Below are positions 55,124-63,765 of a stretch of 64,000 nt of DNA, in pieces. Under the pieces are notes generated by a model. It saw only the letters and a program-made list of their open reading frames with translations, did not search any database and was not told the origin of the DNA. Source of the DNA: Globicatella sulfidifaciens DSM 15739 (GTDB taxonomy: Bacteria > Bacillota > Bacilli > Lactobacillales > Aerococcaceae); NCBI RefSeq assembly GCF_900167405.1, contig NZ_FUWO01000009.1, forward strand, positions 33,279 through 97,278, given 5' to 3'. Position 1 is the first letter of the stretch. Each line of letters opens with the position of its first letter. The position numbers and the translations under genes are program-made.

Positions 55124-55320
55124 CTCGCATCTAAGAGTCAGTAGCAAACTATCCATTAAGATACCATTTTTTGCTACTCAAACAACGCTTGATAAATTTA
55201 ATAGCTGGACCAAACTGGTATTTTAATTTTGGCCTAGCTTTATTGTTAAAGCAGATTATGATGGTTTATATATTGATGACTCACCACATGGCAGGTTATG
55301 GTAATTAATACCTAAAGAAA

Positions 55321-55349
55321 AAGCAACTACTTCAAACGAGTAGTTGCTT
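55321..55349 (-). terminator. Terminator of rpmG
   Basis: AAGCAACTACT pairs with AGTAGTTGCTT with a seven-base loop; A-rich before and T-rich after, so it could work on both strands. It lies 15 bases after the rpmG stop. Confidence 0.85.
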
Positions 55350-55364
55350 CTTTTTAATTCGCTA

Positions 55365-55517
55365 TTATTTTTTCACTTCACGGTGTAAAGTGATTTTGCG
55401 ATCTCTTGGGCAATATTTTTTAACTTCTAAACGGTCTGGGTTATTACGTTTATTTTTGTTTGTTAAATAGTTACGTTCGCCACACTCTGTACATTCTAAG
55501 TTAATGTTTACGCGCAT
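55365..55517 (-). CDS. rpmG: 50S ribosomal protein L33
   Basis: A 50-aa protein beginning [19 protein letters not shown] and ending ITLHREVKK. The first Cys pair (CTEC) is present, while the second pair is reduced to one Cys (YCPRDRK), a form common in lactic acid bacteria. The ATG at 55517 follows TTTGGAGGGAAC; the longer upstream frame is not coding. It is a monocistronic gene. Confidence 0.95.
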   Translation of the reverse strand: MRVNINLECTECGERNYLTNKNKRNNPDRLEVKKYCPRDRKITLHREVKK

Positions 55518-55669
55518 TTTGTTCCCTCCAAACTGTTTGGTAATTTGTTTCATCGAACAGTACCAAACAATTATAACATTGTCTATTTTTAAAAACAATA
55601 CATTTTCAGAAAATATTGTAACTTTCAGCGAGTTTTCTTAAGCTAAAAGGCCTTTAAATCCAACTTGAA

Positions 55670-55910
55670 GGAGTGAGCGAGAAATAACGTATCGATTAAA
55701 TTCCGCAATTTTCCCTACCGCCGAAAAGTTGGAAGTGACCAGAAGTAGAAAAACGAATAATTTTCGCCTCGTCTGTCTAGCCCCCATAGTTGAGAGTGGG
55801 CCAAAAGTAGAAAATTAAATAAATTTCGCTTCTTTTACCTAACCTCATTAAGACGCCGTTTGTTACCACTCAACCCCTGCACTATACAACCAACAGATGG
55901 ATTGTTAAAG
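55670..55910 (-). repeat. Dispersed element in reverse orientation: module A and two module B copies
   Basis: Read on the minus strand: GTGCAGGGGTTGAGTGGTAAC and GGCGTCTTAATGAGG (module A), then AAAAGAAGCGAAATTTATTTAATTTTC with GGCCCACTCTC (B), then GACGAGGCGAAAATTATTCG with TTCTGGTCACTTCC (B). The order A-B-B is the same as at 1716-1895. Between this and the rhaB fragment nothing else is seen. Confidence 0.7.
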
Positions 55911-55962
55911 TGTTGGTCCAATCCCTTTAATCACTTAACTTAATAAACTTGTCTTTAATTTC

Positions 55963-56109
55963 CTAAAATAATTCTTTTAATGAAAAGCCATTTTTAAAGC
56001 GATGAATTTCTTCAAATATAATATTTTGGTCATGATGATCATCATGATAAGTAGCAAGTATTAAGCGTCCACTAGATGCACCTATATCAACTGCAATATG
56101 GTAACTCAT
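55963..56109 (-). pseudogene. rhaB: Rhamnulokinase gene fragment, N-terminal 48 codons only
   Basis: The frame encodes MSYHIAVDIGASSGRLILA, then EEIHRFKNGF, and stops at TAG after KELF. The nucleotide-binding start and the EEIHRFKNGF segment are characteristic of rhamnulokinase, which is normally about 470-490 residues. A ribosome site GGAGGGGAC precedes the ATG. The remaining 90 percent of the gene is gone; the repeat cluster begins close by. It is divergent from a broken AraC regulator, the usual place of a rhamnose regulator. Confidence 0.75.
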
Positions 56110-56227
56110 AAGTCCCCTCCTATCTTTACTCTTAATGATTTCCCTTACAATTACTATCTAAACCTAAAATGAATTATGATACAATGACATTTGAACAGTA
56201 TTAAAGTATCAAATATACAGATGAAAA

Positions 56228-57185
56228 ATGAAAACAATCACAAATTATTTATTAAAAGAAACCCAGCAAGAAAAAGAACAAAAGGCATTAGGCGGTTTGT
56301 TATGCTGATATTCCTGGAATTTCGGATTTACCAACCGGTCATGTGCCTCAGCATAATGATGCTCTTTTTTTCAAAATAAAGATATTTATATTAGTAAACA
56401 TAGCCGTTATGCTAAATACCCTGAACATTCACATAATTTCTTAGAATTAAATCACATGGTTCATGGTACTTGCCAACAAGTGATTAATGGTGAACTCATC
56501 ACCATTAATGCTGGTGATTTATTATTAATGGATGTCGATAGTATTCACTCTATCCATGCATTAAATGAAGAAGATATTATGTGCAATATTCTTTTTCAAA
56601 ATAATCACGTTTCCATAGAGTGGTTAAACCAAATAAAAAGTCGTAATAGCTTGTTATACCAGACTCTATTAAATCAAACGAATTCTAATCAAACAAAGGA
56701 ACAATTTGCCTTAATACGTTCACAAGGTGAAAGTAGTCAAATCAATCATATTTTAGAACAAATTTTAACCGAATACTTCCTACCATGTGACTTTTCTGAA
56801 GCCATATTCAACAGTACTTGCCTATTTTACTTTATGAAATGGCTCGTAATCTACCAGAAATCGAAAAAGATTCCTTTGAAGCACATTCCCCTTATTTACA
56901 AGTGTTAAATTTAATCGATACGCAGTATCAAAAACTCACACTCAATGAAGCCGCCATTCAGTTAAATTTTAATAAAAATTATTTAAGCAACTTAATAAAA
57001 GAAAAAAGTGGCAAAACATTCACTGAGTTACTTAATAAAAAAAATTACAAAAAGCCCAATTGTTAATTCAATCCACACGCTTACCGATAAATGAGATTAG
57101 TCATATCGTCGGTTTTACTAATCGAACCTATTTTTTCCGAGAATACCTAAACTTCTTCGGTCATAAACCAGGCGATGATTGTTAG
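56228..57185 (+). pseudogene. Frameshifted AraC-family regulator gene (probable rhamnose regulator)
   Basis: Joined across frames the product reads: an N-terminal part from 56228 with a TGA near 56306, a stretch ADIPGISDLPTGHVPQHND in another frame, then HSRYAKYPEHSHNFLELNHMVHGTC with INAGDLLLMDVDSIHS (cupin sensor domain) in the first frame. A shift near 56815 and another in a poly-A run near 57045 separate LNEAAIQLNFNKNYLSNLIKEKSG and EISHIVGFTNRTYFFREYL, the two AraC helix-turn-helix parts. At least four disruptions show it is dead. It is divergent from the rhaB fragment. Confidence 0.8.
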
Positions 57186-57311
57186 CTTAGTAAACACTAT
57201 TTAATTAATACTTCTGCTAAGATAAACAATACTTTGCCTCATTAAACATAATCTAAACAAACAAGATCGAACAGAAATCATTAAAATTCTGCTCGGTCTT
57301 GTTATTTTCTA

Positions 57312-58217
57312 TTATTCAAATTCGATAGTATTCGTGTCTTCTAAAGATAACATTTGACGCATTCTTGGTAATATTTCAACATATTGTGTGTCACGATCTT
57401 CGATTGCGACACCTTCCGCTAAAGCCGCGATTGTTTGTAAATTAATCATCCAATTCGTTAAACTAATCGCTGCATTCTCATCGACAATTTCTAACCAATT
57501 AGAAAAATTAATCAACGTTGTTGTTTCAGTCGTTCCCTTTAATTCAAAAGCAATCGTGCCCTCTTGCCAAGTGAAGGTGAACAATACCGGTGGTTCAATA
57601 TCTAAAATCATAAACGAATGCTCTGTTTCTAATTCATCGGTATATATCAATTTACCACCAGGACGGTAATCTTCAATCCGTAAGCCTTGGGACCATTGGG
57701 TAATATACTCATTCTCAGTTAAAATTTCCCAAACACGATTAATATCCGCTTGGACTTCACCATCAAAATTGATAGTTAAACCATGATGCGGTTCATAATC
57801 ATGGTGGTGATTGTGATGATGACCACAACCACATTCATGGTGGTGATGCTCATGCCCGTGGTTGTGATGATGGTCACAGCTACACTTATGATGATGTTCG
57901 TTAGCATGATCATGATGATGGCCGCAATTACATTCATGGTGGTGATCCTCATGCACGTGATCGTGTTGATGGCCGCAATTACATTCATGGTGGTGATCCT
58001 CATGCACGTGATCGTGTTGATGGCCGCAATTACACTCATAGTGATGTTCATGCCCGTGATCGTGTTGATGGCCGCAATTACACTCATAGTGATGTTCATG
58101 CCCGTGATCGTGTTGATGGCCGCAACTACACTCATAGTGATGTTCGTGCCCGTGGTCTGAATAGCCACAACCACTTGTTTCGGTTTGATTAAATGCTAAT
58201 TCTTTTTCATTGGACAT
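57312..58217 (-). CDS. SRPBCC-domain protein with seven His/Cys-rich tandem repeats
   Basis: A 301-aa protein. Residues 21-145 contain seven units of 16-17 residues, each with one CxC pair (Cys30/32, 46/48, 62/64, 79/81, 96/98, 112/114, 129/131) followed by alternating His such as CGHQHDHGHEHH. Residues 147-290 form an SRPBCC/AHSA1-like domain (INRVWEILTENEYITQWSQG, YRPGGKLIY, EPPVLFTFTW). No signal peptide is present. The repeat part surely can bind metal ions (zinc, nickel, copper or cobalt); the function is unknown. It follows yhaM by 12 bases and is probably in that operon. Confidence 0.85.
   Translation of the reverse strand: MSNEKELAFNQTETSGCGYSDHGHEHHYECSCGHQHDHGHEHHYECNCGHQHDHGHEHHYECNCGHQHDHVHEDHHHECNCGHQHDHVHEDHHHECNCGHHHDHANEHHHKCSCDHHHNHGHEHHHHECGCGHHHNHHHDYEPHHGLTINFDGEVQADINRVWEILTENEYITQWSQGLRIEDYRPGGKLIYTDELETEHSFMILDIEPPVLFTFTWQEGTIAFELKGTTETTTLINFSNWLEIVDENAAISLTNWMINLQTIAALAEGVAIEDRDTQYVEILPRMRQMLSLEDTNTIEFE
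57790..58155 (-). repeat. In-gene tandem repeat of 48/51-base units
   Basis: The DNA behind the His/Cys region repeats with periods of 48 or 51 bases. On the plus strand, three near-identical 48-base units start with TGATGGCCGCAA (about 57990-58140 region) and two identical 51-base units follow to the left. Near identity of the units suggests recent duplication and possible copy-number variation by slippage. Confidence 0.8.
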
Positions 58218-58229
58218 AGCAAGGCTCCT

Positions 58230-59174
58230 CTATTTAAATTTCGGTTTATAAAATTGACGACGTTCTAATGCAAAAATTGGTTCAGTAAATTCGCCACCTT
58301 CAACTTTTGCGGTTTCGCTTAACATCATGTTTAAGTTGGCATCCATTAAGTCAATTTGATGAATCAATTCAGCTTCAACAATTTGAGGGACTACTGGACT
58401 GCCAAATTCTAATTTACCATGATGCGCTAGAACGACGTGTTTCAATAATACAATTGATTCCATTTCAGAATTAATATTGATTTCGCGACATGCCTGTTCA
58501 ATTAATTCCGACATGATGACAATATGTCCCATCATTTTTCCTTTTAAAGTATATTCCGTTGAAACCGGACCACTTAATTCAATTGTCTTTCCGATATCAT
58601 GAAGAATAATCCCGGCAATTAATAAAGATGCATTTAAATCTGGATAGATTTTTAATAAGCTTTTAGCAATTCTTAACATTGAAACCGTATGGAAACTTAA
58701 ACCTCCAACCATTGCATGATGAAATCTTTTCGCTGCTGGATAACTATAAAAGTCCTCTTCTACGGTATTCAAAATTTTATGGACAATACGTACAATATTA
58801 GGTTCTCGAATTAAGAAAATGGCTTCATCAATTTCACGTTTAATATCTTCACGTTTGACTTCAACACGTTCTAGATAGAGAGAGGGATCATTTGGTTCGC
58901 CTTCGTCAGCTAGTCGTAATTGTTTAATCTTCACTTGCGATTTTCCTTGATAACTATCGCGCATACCGCGTACAAATACAACTTTTCCGGTTTGGAATTT
59001 GGCAATTTCCTCATCAGTAGCAGACCAATACATACCATCCATCGAACCTGACTGGTCTTGGAAACTAAAAGCGATAAATGGTTTACCAGTTCGTGCAATT
59101 TTTACTTCTGCTGATTTTATTAATAAAAAGAGGTTAAAATCTTCACCTGTTTGAATATCATACAAATAAGTCAT
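58230..59174 (-). CDS. yhaM: 3'-5' exoribonuclease YhaM
   Basis: A 314-aa protein. The N-terminal OB-fold (about 15-90) is followed by an HD domain (about 160-290) with FHHAMVGGLSFHTVSML, LHDIGKT and VLAHHGKLEFGSP, which hold the metal ligands. YhaM degrades RNA from the 3' end in Firmicutes. Its ATG overlaps the yhaN stop (TAATG), so translation is coupled. Confidence 0.95.
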   Translation of the reverse strand: MTYLYDIQTGEDFNLFLLIKSAEVKIARTGKPFIAFSFQDQSGSMDGMYWSATDEEIAKFQTGKVVFVRGMRDSYQGKSQVKIKQLRLADEGEPNDPSLYLERVEVKREDIKREIDEAIFLIREPNIVRIVHKILNTVEEDFYSYPAAKRFHHAMVGGLSFHTVSMLRIAKSLLKIYPDLNASLLIAGIILHDIGKTIELSGPVSTEYTLKGKMMGHIVIMSELIEQACREININSEMESIVLLKHVVLAHHGKLEFGSPVVPQIVEAELIHQIDLMDANLNMMLSETAKVEGGEFTEPIFALERRQFYKPKFK

Positions 59175-61996
59175 TATTCCACCGCCTTTTCTTCTACTTG
59201 TTCAATCTCGGATAAATTAATCGTCTGTTCTTCTCTAAATGATTCAATCGCTTGTGGATCAAAAGTAAAGAACAAGACTTGGGTTGTTTCACTAAATTGC
59301 TCTAACACTTGGTACATGCTTGTTTTTCTAAATTCATCGAAATTAACAAATGCATCATCAATAATAATCGGTAATTTTACCATTGAAGTAGCACTTTCAA
59401 CAAATGCTAATCGTAATGCGACATACAATTGCTCTAAGGTACCTTGTGATAGTTCATGTGGTTCAAATAAAATACCACTAAACTGCATGACTTTAACACC
59501 TTGTTTATTCAGCTTGATTTGCGTATATCGTCCATAAGATAAACGTTCAAATATTTCATTCGCACGTTCAATCATGGCAGGTACTGGATCACCAATCCCA
59601 TGACGGAGTGTTTTGAAAATTAATTCCATCGCAATACGTTTAGATGTCCACTCTAAAACCGCTTCTCTGACTTCAGCTTCTTTTATGGCTAATTGCTGTG
59701 TTAGATTTTGATACGTTCCATCTGATTCTAGATTACGAATCGCTACTTCTAAATTAGCACGTTCAGAATGATGAGGTACTAATTGTTCGCGTGTTAATTC
59801 CATCTTCGCTTCTAATCGTTTATATTCTTCAACTAGCGCTTGTTTATTCACTACTTCTGCAAGTGCTTCTTCGAAACCAGCCATTTGTTGTTGATATAAC
59901 TCATGTTTTTCTGTTAATTCTAAAATACGTTCATTATCACGAACTTTGTCAAAGAAAATTAATTGATTTTGACTGTTAGTTGTCGCTAAAATATCATCAA
60001 TTAAAGCTTGATTATCGGTGGCATTTTGTTTCAATTGTGCAATTTTAGCTTCTGCTTCAGTAATGCGATCATTTAAATTTTGACCTCTGAATTGCGTTAC
60101 TTTTAATTGGGCTTCTAATTCTTCGACATAGCGGATTTGAGCTCGTACCGATTCATCATCAAATGGAAAACGCTCGAATAATGGTTGTAATAAAGCATGC
60201 CAATCTTTAATCAATTGTAGATTATGTTCTTTTTCTTCAATGAACTTTTCTTTTACTGATTGCGCTTCGAAATAGGCTTTTACCGGATTGGTTTTAAGAA
60301 CTAATTCGGGATCAGCTGTTGGATAAAATCCAATTGAAACTAACCATTTTTGTAAAGCTCTATTAACTTCTTCGCGTTCTTCAATAATTTTTTCTAAGGC
60401 CTCATCACGTTGATTTATTTGAATACCAATGGCTTTACTTTGTTCTTGATAATCGCTTTCTTTCTCTCTTAATTCTTGTATTTTGCTAACGATTGGGCTA
60501 TTGTGGAAAATATTAAATCGTTTACGATGTTCAAAGAAGACATAGAGTGAACTCACTAAGCCGATAACTGTTAGGACGGCTCCCAACCAGAATAAAAAAT
60601 TCAAGTTAAAGACTGAATTAATCAGTTGTGAACCCATTAACATTAAACCTAAAATCAGGAAAACGACACCCATTAAGTAGTGTTTTAGACTGGTTTCTTC
60701 AATCAAGACTGCTTCATCATTCATGCGTTGATTTTCAAGTTTCGCGACTTGCGAACGGATAATGGCACTATAATGCTGTTGTTCTTTACGTTGTTCTAAA
60801 TAAACTTTACGCTCGGATTTCAAATTTTCTTCTTGTTTGGCTAAATCAATTTTTTTAGATTGAATATCAAGTCCACTTTCGACTTTTATTTGATATTCAT
60901 TATCATCGGCGACGCGCTCAGGATAAAATTGGCCTCTGGCCGCTAATTCGTGCATCAATTTTTCTTGTTCATCAATCCTGGCTTGCGCATACTCAATTTT
61001 AGCTTGGATGTCTTTAGCTTGTTGAGTTTTTGACAACCATACCTTACGTTCCTCTTCATGGTTCACTGCCCAATTTAAACGGGTCATCGTTCCTAATTCC
61101 CCACGAATCAACTCAATTTTTTCTTCTAATTGCCTAATTTCTGAGTGATTGTCAGAAATATCACGATTCGCTTGTTTAATCTTTTCTGGCATCTCGTCTT
61201 CAATCTCGGTAAAAACGAGTTGATCTAATTCACGCACAGCTGCTCTATCTTTGATAAAGATGTCATAGCGTCCGACTAACTTGTCTAATTCGCGCATAGA
61301 GTTATCTAATTCTTTAATGTTAGTGTTTAATTCAGCAATCGTTGTTTCTTCATCTTGTCTTTTTTGCAGTAATTGATCATATTGTCCCATGGTTTCTTTG
61401 GCAGCTTCAACTTTATAGGCTAATTGATCATATTCACTTAATAATAGGTTAAGAGGACGATTTTGTGCTTGGGGACGATAAAAATCATCGGTTTCTTTTT
61501 CTAATGACTTGGCAATTTTTACAAATTGATCACTTCCCACGGTCCCGATACTTAAGAAATAGTCATTAATTTGCTCGGTGTCTAATTGTGAAAGTTCTTG
61601 TAAATTTTGCAAATTAAATGCATAAAATGTATCAAATAAACGTTCATCTAGACCAGATAATAAAGTTTCCAATAACGCTGGATCTTTTTCAACTCCATCA
61701 GCTGTTTGAATTGAAAATTTAGAATCCGTTCTCTCAATCCATAAATCGCCTTCGGGGGTATCGATTAATAAAATACGCCCACCATAGCGACTGCCTAATT
61801 TAGGCTCATAGCGATTGAGTTGATTGACACGACGGTGTTTGGTAGGAAAACCAAATAAAATACTACGGATAAAAGATTGTAAAGTTGATTTTCCAGCTTC
61901 ATTCGGACCGTAAAACAACTGTAAGTGTTCATCAATTTCAAAGCTTTGGTCAACCCATTTACCATAACCATAAATATCTAACTTTTTAATTTTCAT
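59174..61996 (-). CDS. yhaN: YhaN, membrane-spanning SbcC-like ATPase
   Basis: A 940-aa protein of AAA/SMC-like type. Walker A FYGPNEAGKSTLQSFI lies near residue 30 and the signature LSQGTLEQLYVALRLAFVES with Walker B LPIIIDDAFVNFDE lies near 850-890. Long coiled coils fill the middle, interrupted by two membrane segments at about 425-470 (MGVVFLILGLMLMG and FLFWLGAVLTVIGLVSSLYVF). Partner of YhaO in a probable DNA-end processing complex. It overlaps yhaO by 11 bases. Confidence 0.92.
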   Translation of the reverse strand: MKIKKLDIYGYGKWVDQSFEIDEHLQLFYGPNEAGKSTLQSFIRSILFGFPTKHRRVNQLNRYEPKLGSRYGGRILLIDTPEGDLWIERTDSKFSIQTADGVEKDPALLETLLSGLDERLFDTFYAFNLQNLQELSQLDTEQINDYFLSIGTVGSDQFVKIAKSLEKETDDFYRPQAQNRPLNLLLSEYDQLAYKVEAAKETMGQYDQLLQKRQDEETTIAELNTNIKELDNSMRELDKLVGRYDIFIKDRAAVRELDQLVFTEIEDEMPEKIKQANRDISDNHSEIRQLEEKIELIRGELGTMTRLNWAVNHEEERKVWLSKTQQAKDIQAKIEYAQARIDEQEKLMHELAARGQFYPERVADDNEYQIKVESGLDIQSKKIDLAKQEENLKSERKVYLEQRKEQQHYSAIIRSQVAKLENQRMNDEAVLIEETSLKHYLMGVVFLILGLMLMGSQLINSVFNLNFLFWLGAVLTVIGLVSSLYVFFEHRKRFNIFHNSPIVSKIQELREKESDYQEQSKAIGIQINQRDEALEKIIEEREEVNRALQKWLVSIGFYPTADPELVLKTNPVKAYFEAQSVKEKFIEEKEHNLQLIKDWHALLQPLFERFPFDDESVRAQIRYVEELEAQLKVTQFRGQNLNDRITEAEAKIAQLKQNATDNQALIDDILATTNSQNQLIFFDKVRDNERILELTEKHELYQQQMAGFEEALAEVVNKQALVEEYKRLEAKMELTREQLVPHHSERANLEVAIRNLESDGTYQNLTQQLAIKEAEVREAVLEWTSKRIAMELIFKTLRHGIGDPVPAMIERANEIFERLSYGRYTQIKLNKQGVKVMQFSGILFEPHELSQGTLEQLYVALRLAFVESATSMVKLPIIIDDAFVNFDEFRKTSMYQVLEQFSETTQVLFFTFDPQAIESFREEQTINLSEIEQVEEKAVE

Positions 61997-63254
61997 GGTT
62001 ATCCTCCTCTGATTCGATACTCAAAGTTTGCAGTAATCGTTGATTAGCTTTTTCAAGCGCATCATTTTTTAAATCCTCGGTTAGAATACTCTCTTTTAAC
62101 CATTTTCTCATGACCGGATGTTTCGTAATCTCTTTAATGACAGTATCATATAATGCTCCATCCTTAAATTCTTGAAGAGTCGCTAAATAACTCTCATTCA
62201 ATAATGGGTCATATTCAAAAACCTCTAATTGATTGTCTGTCACTAATTTGATTTTAACTACTTTAGTAAAGCGTTTCGCCTCATAATTCGGATGAAATAC
62301 TTCTGCTAATTGCCCCGATTCAATTTGCTCTTGTAAAGAATGGGCTAATTTATGAGCATCATTCAAATGAATTGTTAATAAGTAAGACTGCTGAGTCCCT
62401 TCAGATTCTGCTTCATAATTGGTAACAATGTCTTGAATTTCTGAAATAATCCGTTGTTGATCCCAATCATAATTGCAATATAAATTGGCTGTTTCCCAGA
62501 CAATGGATGCGAGCGATATAAACTCATTTAAGGTAGGTTGATTTTGACGTAATTCAACTATATAAGCGCCTTTATCTCCCGATTCTTTGGCATTCTTTCC
62601 TTGAATAATCCCTGGATATTGAATTAAAGGTACTTCGTTTAGAACCATAGCTTGATGAATATGGCCAAGTGCCCAATAATCATATTCCTTGCTTAATAAA
62701 TCTTGTAAGCTAAAAGGTGCGTAATTGGCGTGTTCGTTTTCAGTAGAATCTAAAGAACCATGTAATAAACCAATGGTGAAATCAGTTGCTCTCGGATTAA
62801 TCGGATACTTTTCAATCATTCGTTCTTTAATCCAACGATGATTATAGCTAAAACCATAAATGCGGATGGTTTTATTATTTTTAGTGGTAATATCAAAATG
62901 CTTCACCAATTCTTCCTCAAATAAATAAACATTGTCAGGATAATTCATTGATAAGTAATTCGGCTCGTAATAATCATGATTACCATGACCGATGACGACT
63001 GGAATTTCTGCTTGTTTTAGACGATTCATTTGCTGAAAGAAAAAATGCTTAGCCGCAATGGTTTGCTTCGTCGCATCATAGATATCGCCTGAAACTAACA
63101 TTAAATCTACTTTTTGATTAATAGCTATTGAGACACATCGTTCAAAAGACTCAAAGGGAGCTTGAATCAGCTTTTGTTGTAGTTGGTAATCCTGTTTAGC
63201 AATCCCACTAAAAGGAGTATCTAAATGTAAGTCAGATACATGTAGTAATTTCAT
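61986..63254 (-). CDS. yhaO: YhaO, SbcD-like metallophosphoesterase
   Basis: A 422-aa calcineurin-type phosphoesterase. HVSDLHLDTPF, VSGDIYD, GHGNHDYY, LLHGSLDST and ALGHIHQAM are the five metal motifs of the Mre11/SbcD group. It is expected to be a DNA nuclease acting together with the ATPase YhaN. The ribosome site is GAAAGGAGTC before the ATG. It heads the yhaO-yhaN-yhaM run, and a terminator lies upstream between it and the YheA-type gene. Confidence 0.93.
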   Translation of the reverse strand: MKLLHVSDLHLDTPFSGIAKQDYQLQQKLIQAPFESFERCVSIAINQKVDLMLVSGDIYDATKQTIAAKHFFFQQMNRLKQAEIPVVIGHGNHDYYEPNYLSMNYPDNVYLFEEELVKHFDITTKNNKTIRIYGFSYNHRWIKERMIEKYPINPRATDFTIGLLHGSLDSTENEHANYAPFSLQDLLSKEYDYWALGHIHQAMVLNEVPLIQYPGIIQGKNAKESGDKGAYIVELRQNQPTLNEFISLASIVWETANLYCNYDWDQQRIISEIQDIVTNYEAESEGTQQSYLLTIHLNDAHKLAHSLQEQIESGQLAEVFHPNYEAKRFTKVVKIKLVTDNQLEVFEYDPLLNESYLATLQEFKDGALYDTVIKEITKHPVMRKWLKESILTEDLKNDALEKANQRLLQTLSIESEEDNHEN

Positions 63255-63286
63255 AGCTGACTCCTTTCATTTTTGTTTTAAAAAAT

Positions 63287-63327
63287 ACCAACTGACGCAA
63301 ATCGACTTCGATTGACACGCAGTTGGC
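63287..63327 (-). terminator. Terminator of the YheA/YlbF-family gene
   Basis: GCCAACTG pairs with CAGTTGGT and ATCGA with TCGAT inside; the minus-strand RNA continues into a U run (plus-strand A before 63287). It begins 20 bases after the stop codon. Confidence 0.75.
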
Positions 63328-63346
63328 AATTCAGATGCAAAATAAA

Positions 63347-63706
63347 CTATTGTTCGTTATTTTCGCTATAAACTTCTTGCAATGGTAATGTAATGATGCG
63401 ATTAATGTCTTCCATAATTTGACTTAACTGACGTTCACTTTCCATTAATTTATTAATAGACTCATTGGCCATCACTTTTTCTGAAAGTTCTTGATAATCT
63501 TTAATTTCATCTTCTGTTGGTTGTTGACCAGTCATTTGCTTCATTTGGAAACTTTGTCCCATTTGTTTAAATTCTTCAAATAATTCATTAGAAGCACTAT
63601 CTTCTTGAATTGCTTTCATTGTTTCTACTAAATTTTTATAAGCATCTAAGTTACGTAAATCACGTTCTAATTGATTAGCTGTATCATAAATGTTATTTTG
63701 TGTCAT
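63347..63706 (-). CDS. yheA: YlbF/YmcA/YheA-family protein
   Basis: A 119-aa all-helical protein. YDTANQLERDLRNLDAYKNLVETMKAIQEDSASNELFEEFKQMG and QLSQIMEDINRIIT are typical of the YheA branch of the YlbF/YmcA family. YlbF and YmcA act with RNase Y in B. subtilis; YheA itself has no settled role. Its place next to the yhaO-N-M genes is kept in many Firmicutes. Ribosome site AAAAGGAGATGAC. Confidence 0.9.
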   Translation of the reverse strand: MTQNNIYDTANQLERDLRNLDAYKNLVETMKAIQEDSASNELFEEFKQMGQSFQMKQMTGQQPTEDEIKDYQELSEKVMANESINKLMESERQLSQIMEDINRIITLPLQEVYSENNEQ

Positions 63707-63765
63707 TTTCTAGTCATCTCCTTTTAAGTTACGTTACTATCATATCAAAATATAGACCATTCTAC

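Noticed and set aside
55365..55517. L33 with missing second zinc Cys as an anomaly
   Set aside because: The single-Cys YCPRDRK form is common in lactic acid bacterial L33, so it is ordinary.
56191..56379. 62-codon frame at the start of the AraC remnant
   Set aside because: It is one frame of the broken regulator; no ribosome site, and the homologous sequence switches frames inside it.
57790..58155. CRISPR-like periodic repeat
   Set aside because: The whole unit repeats without unique spacers and encodes a continuous protein.
57776..58174. Long open frames on other frames of the His/Cys repeat region
   Set aside because: They are shadows created by the 48/51-base tandem repeat; low-complexity Met/Val/Ile or Thr/Ile products without start signals.
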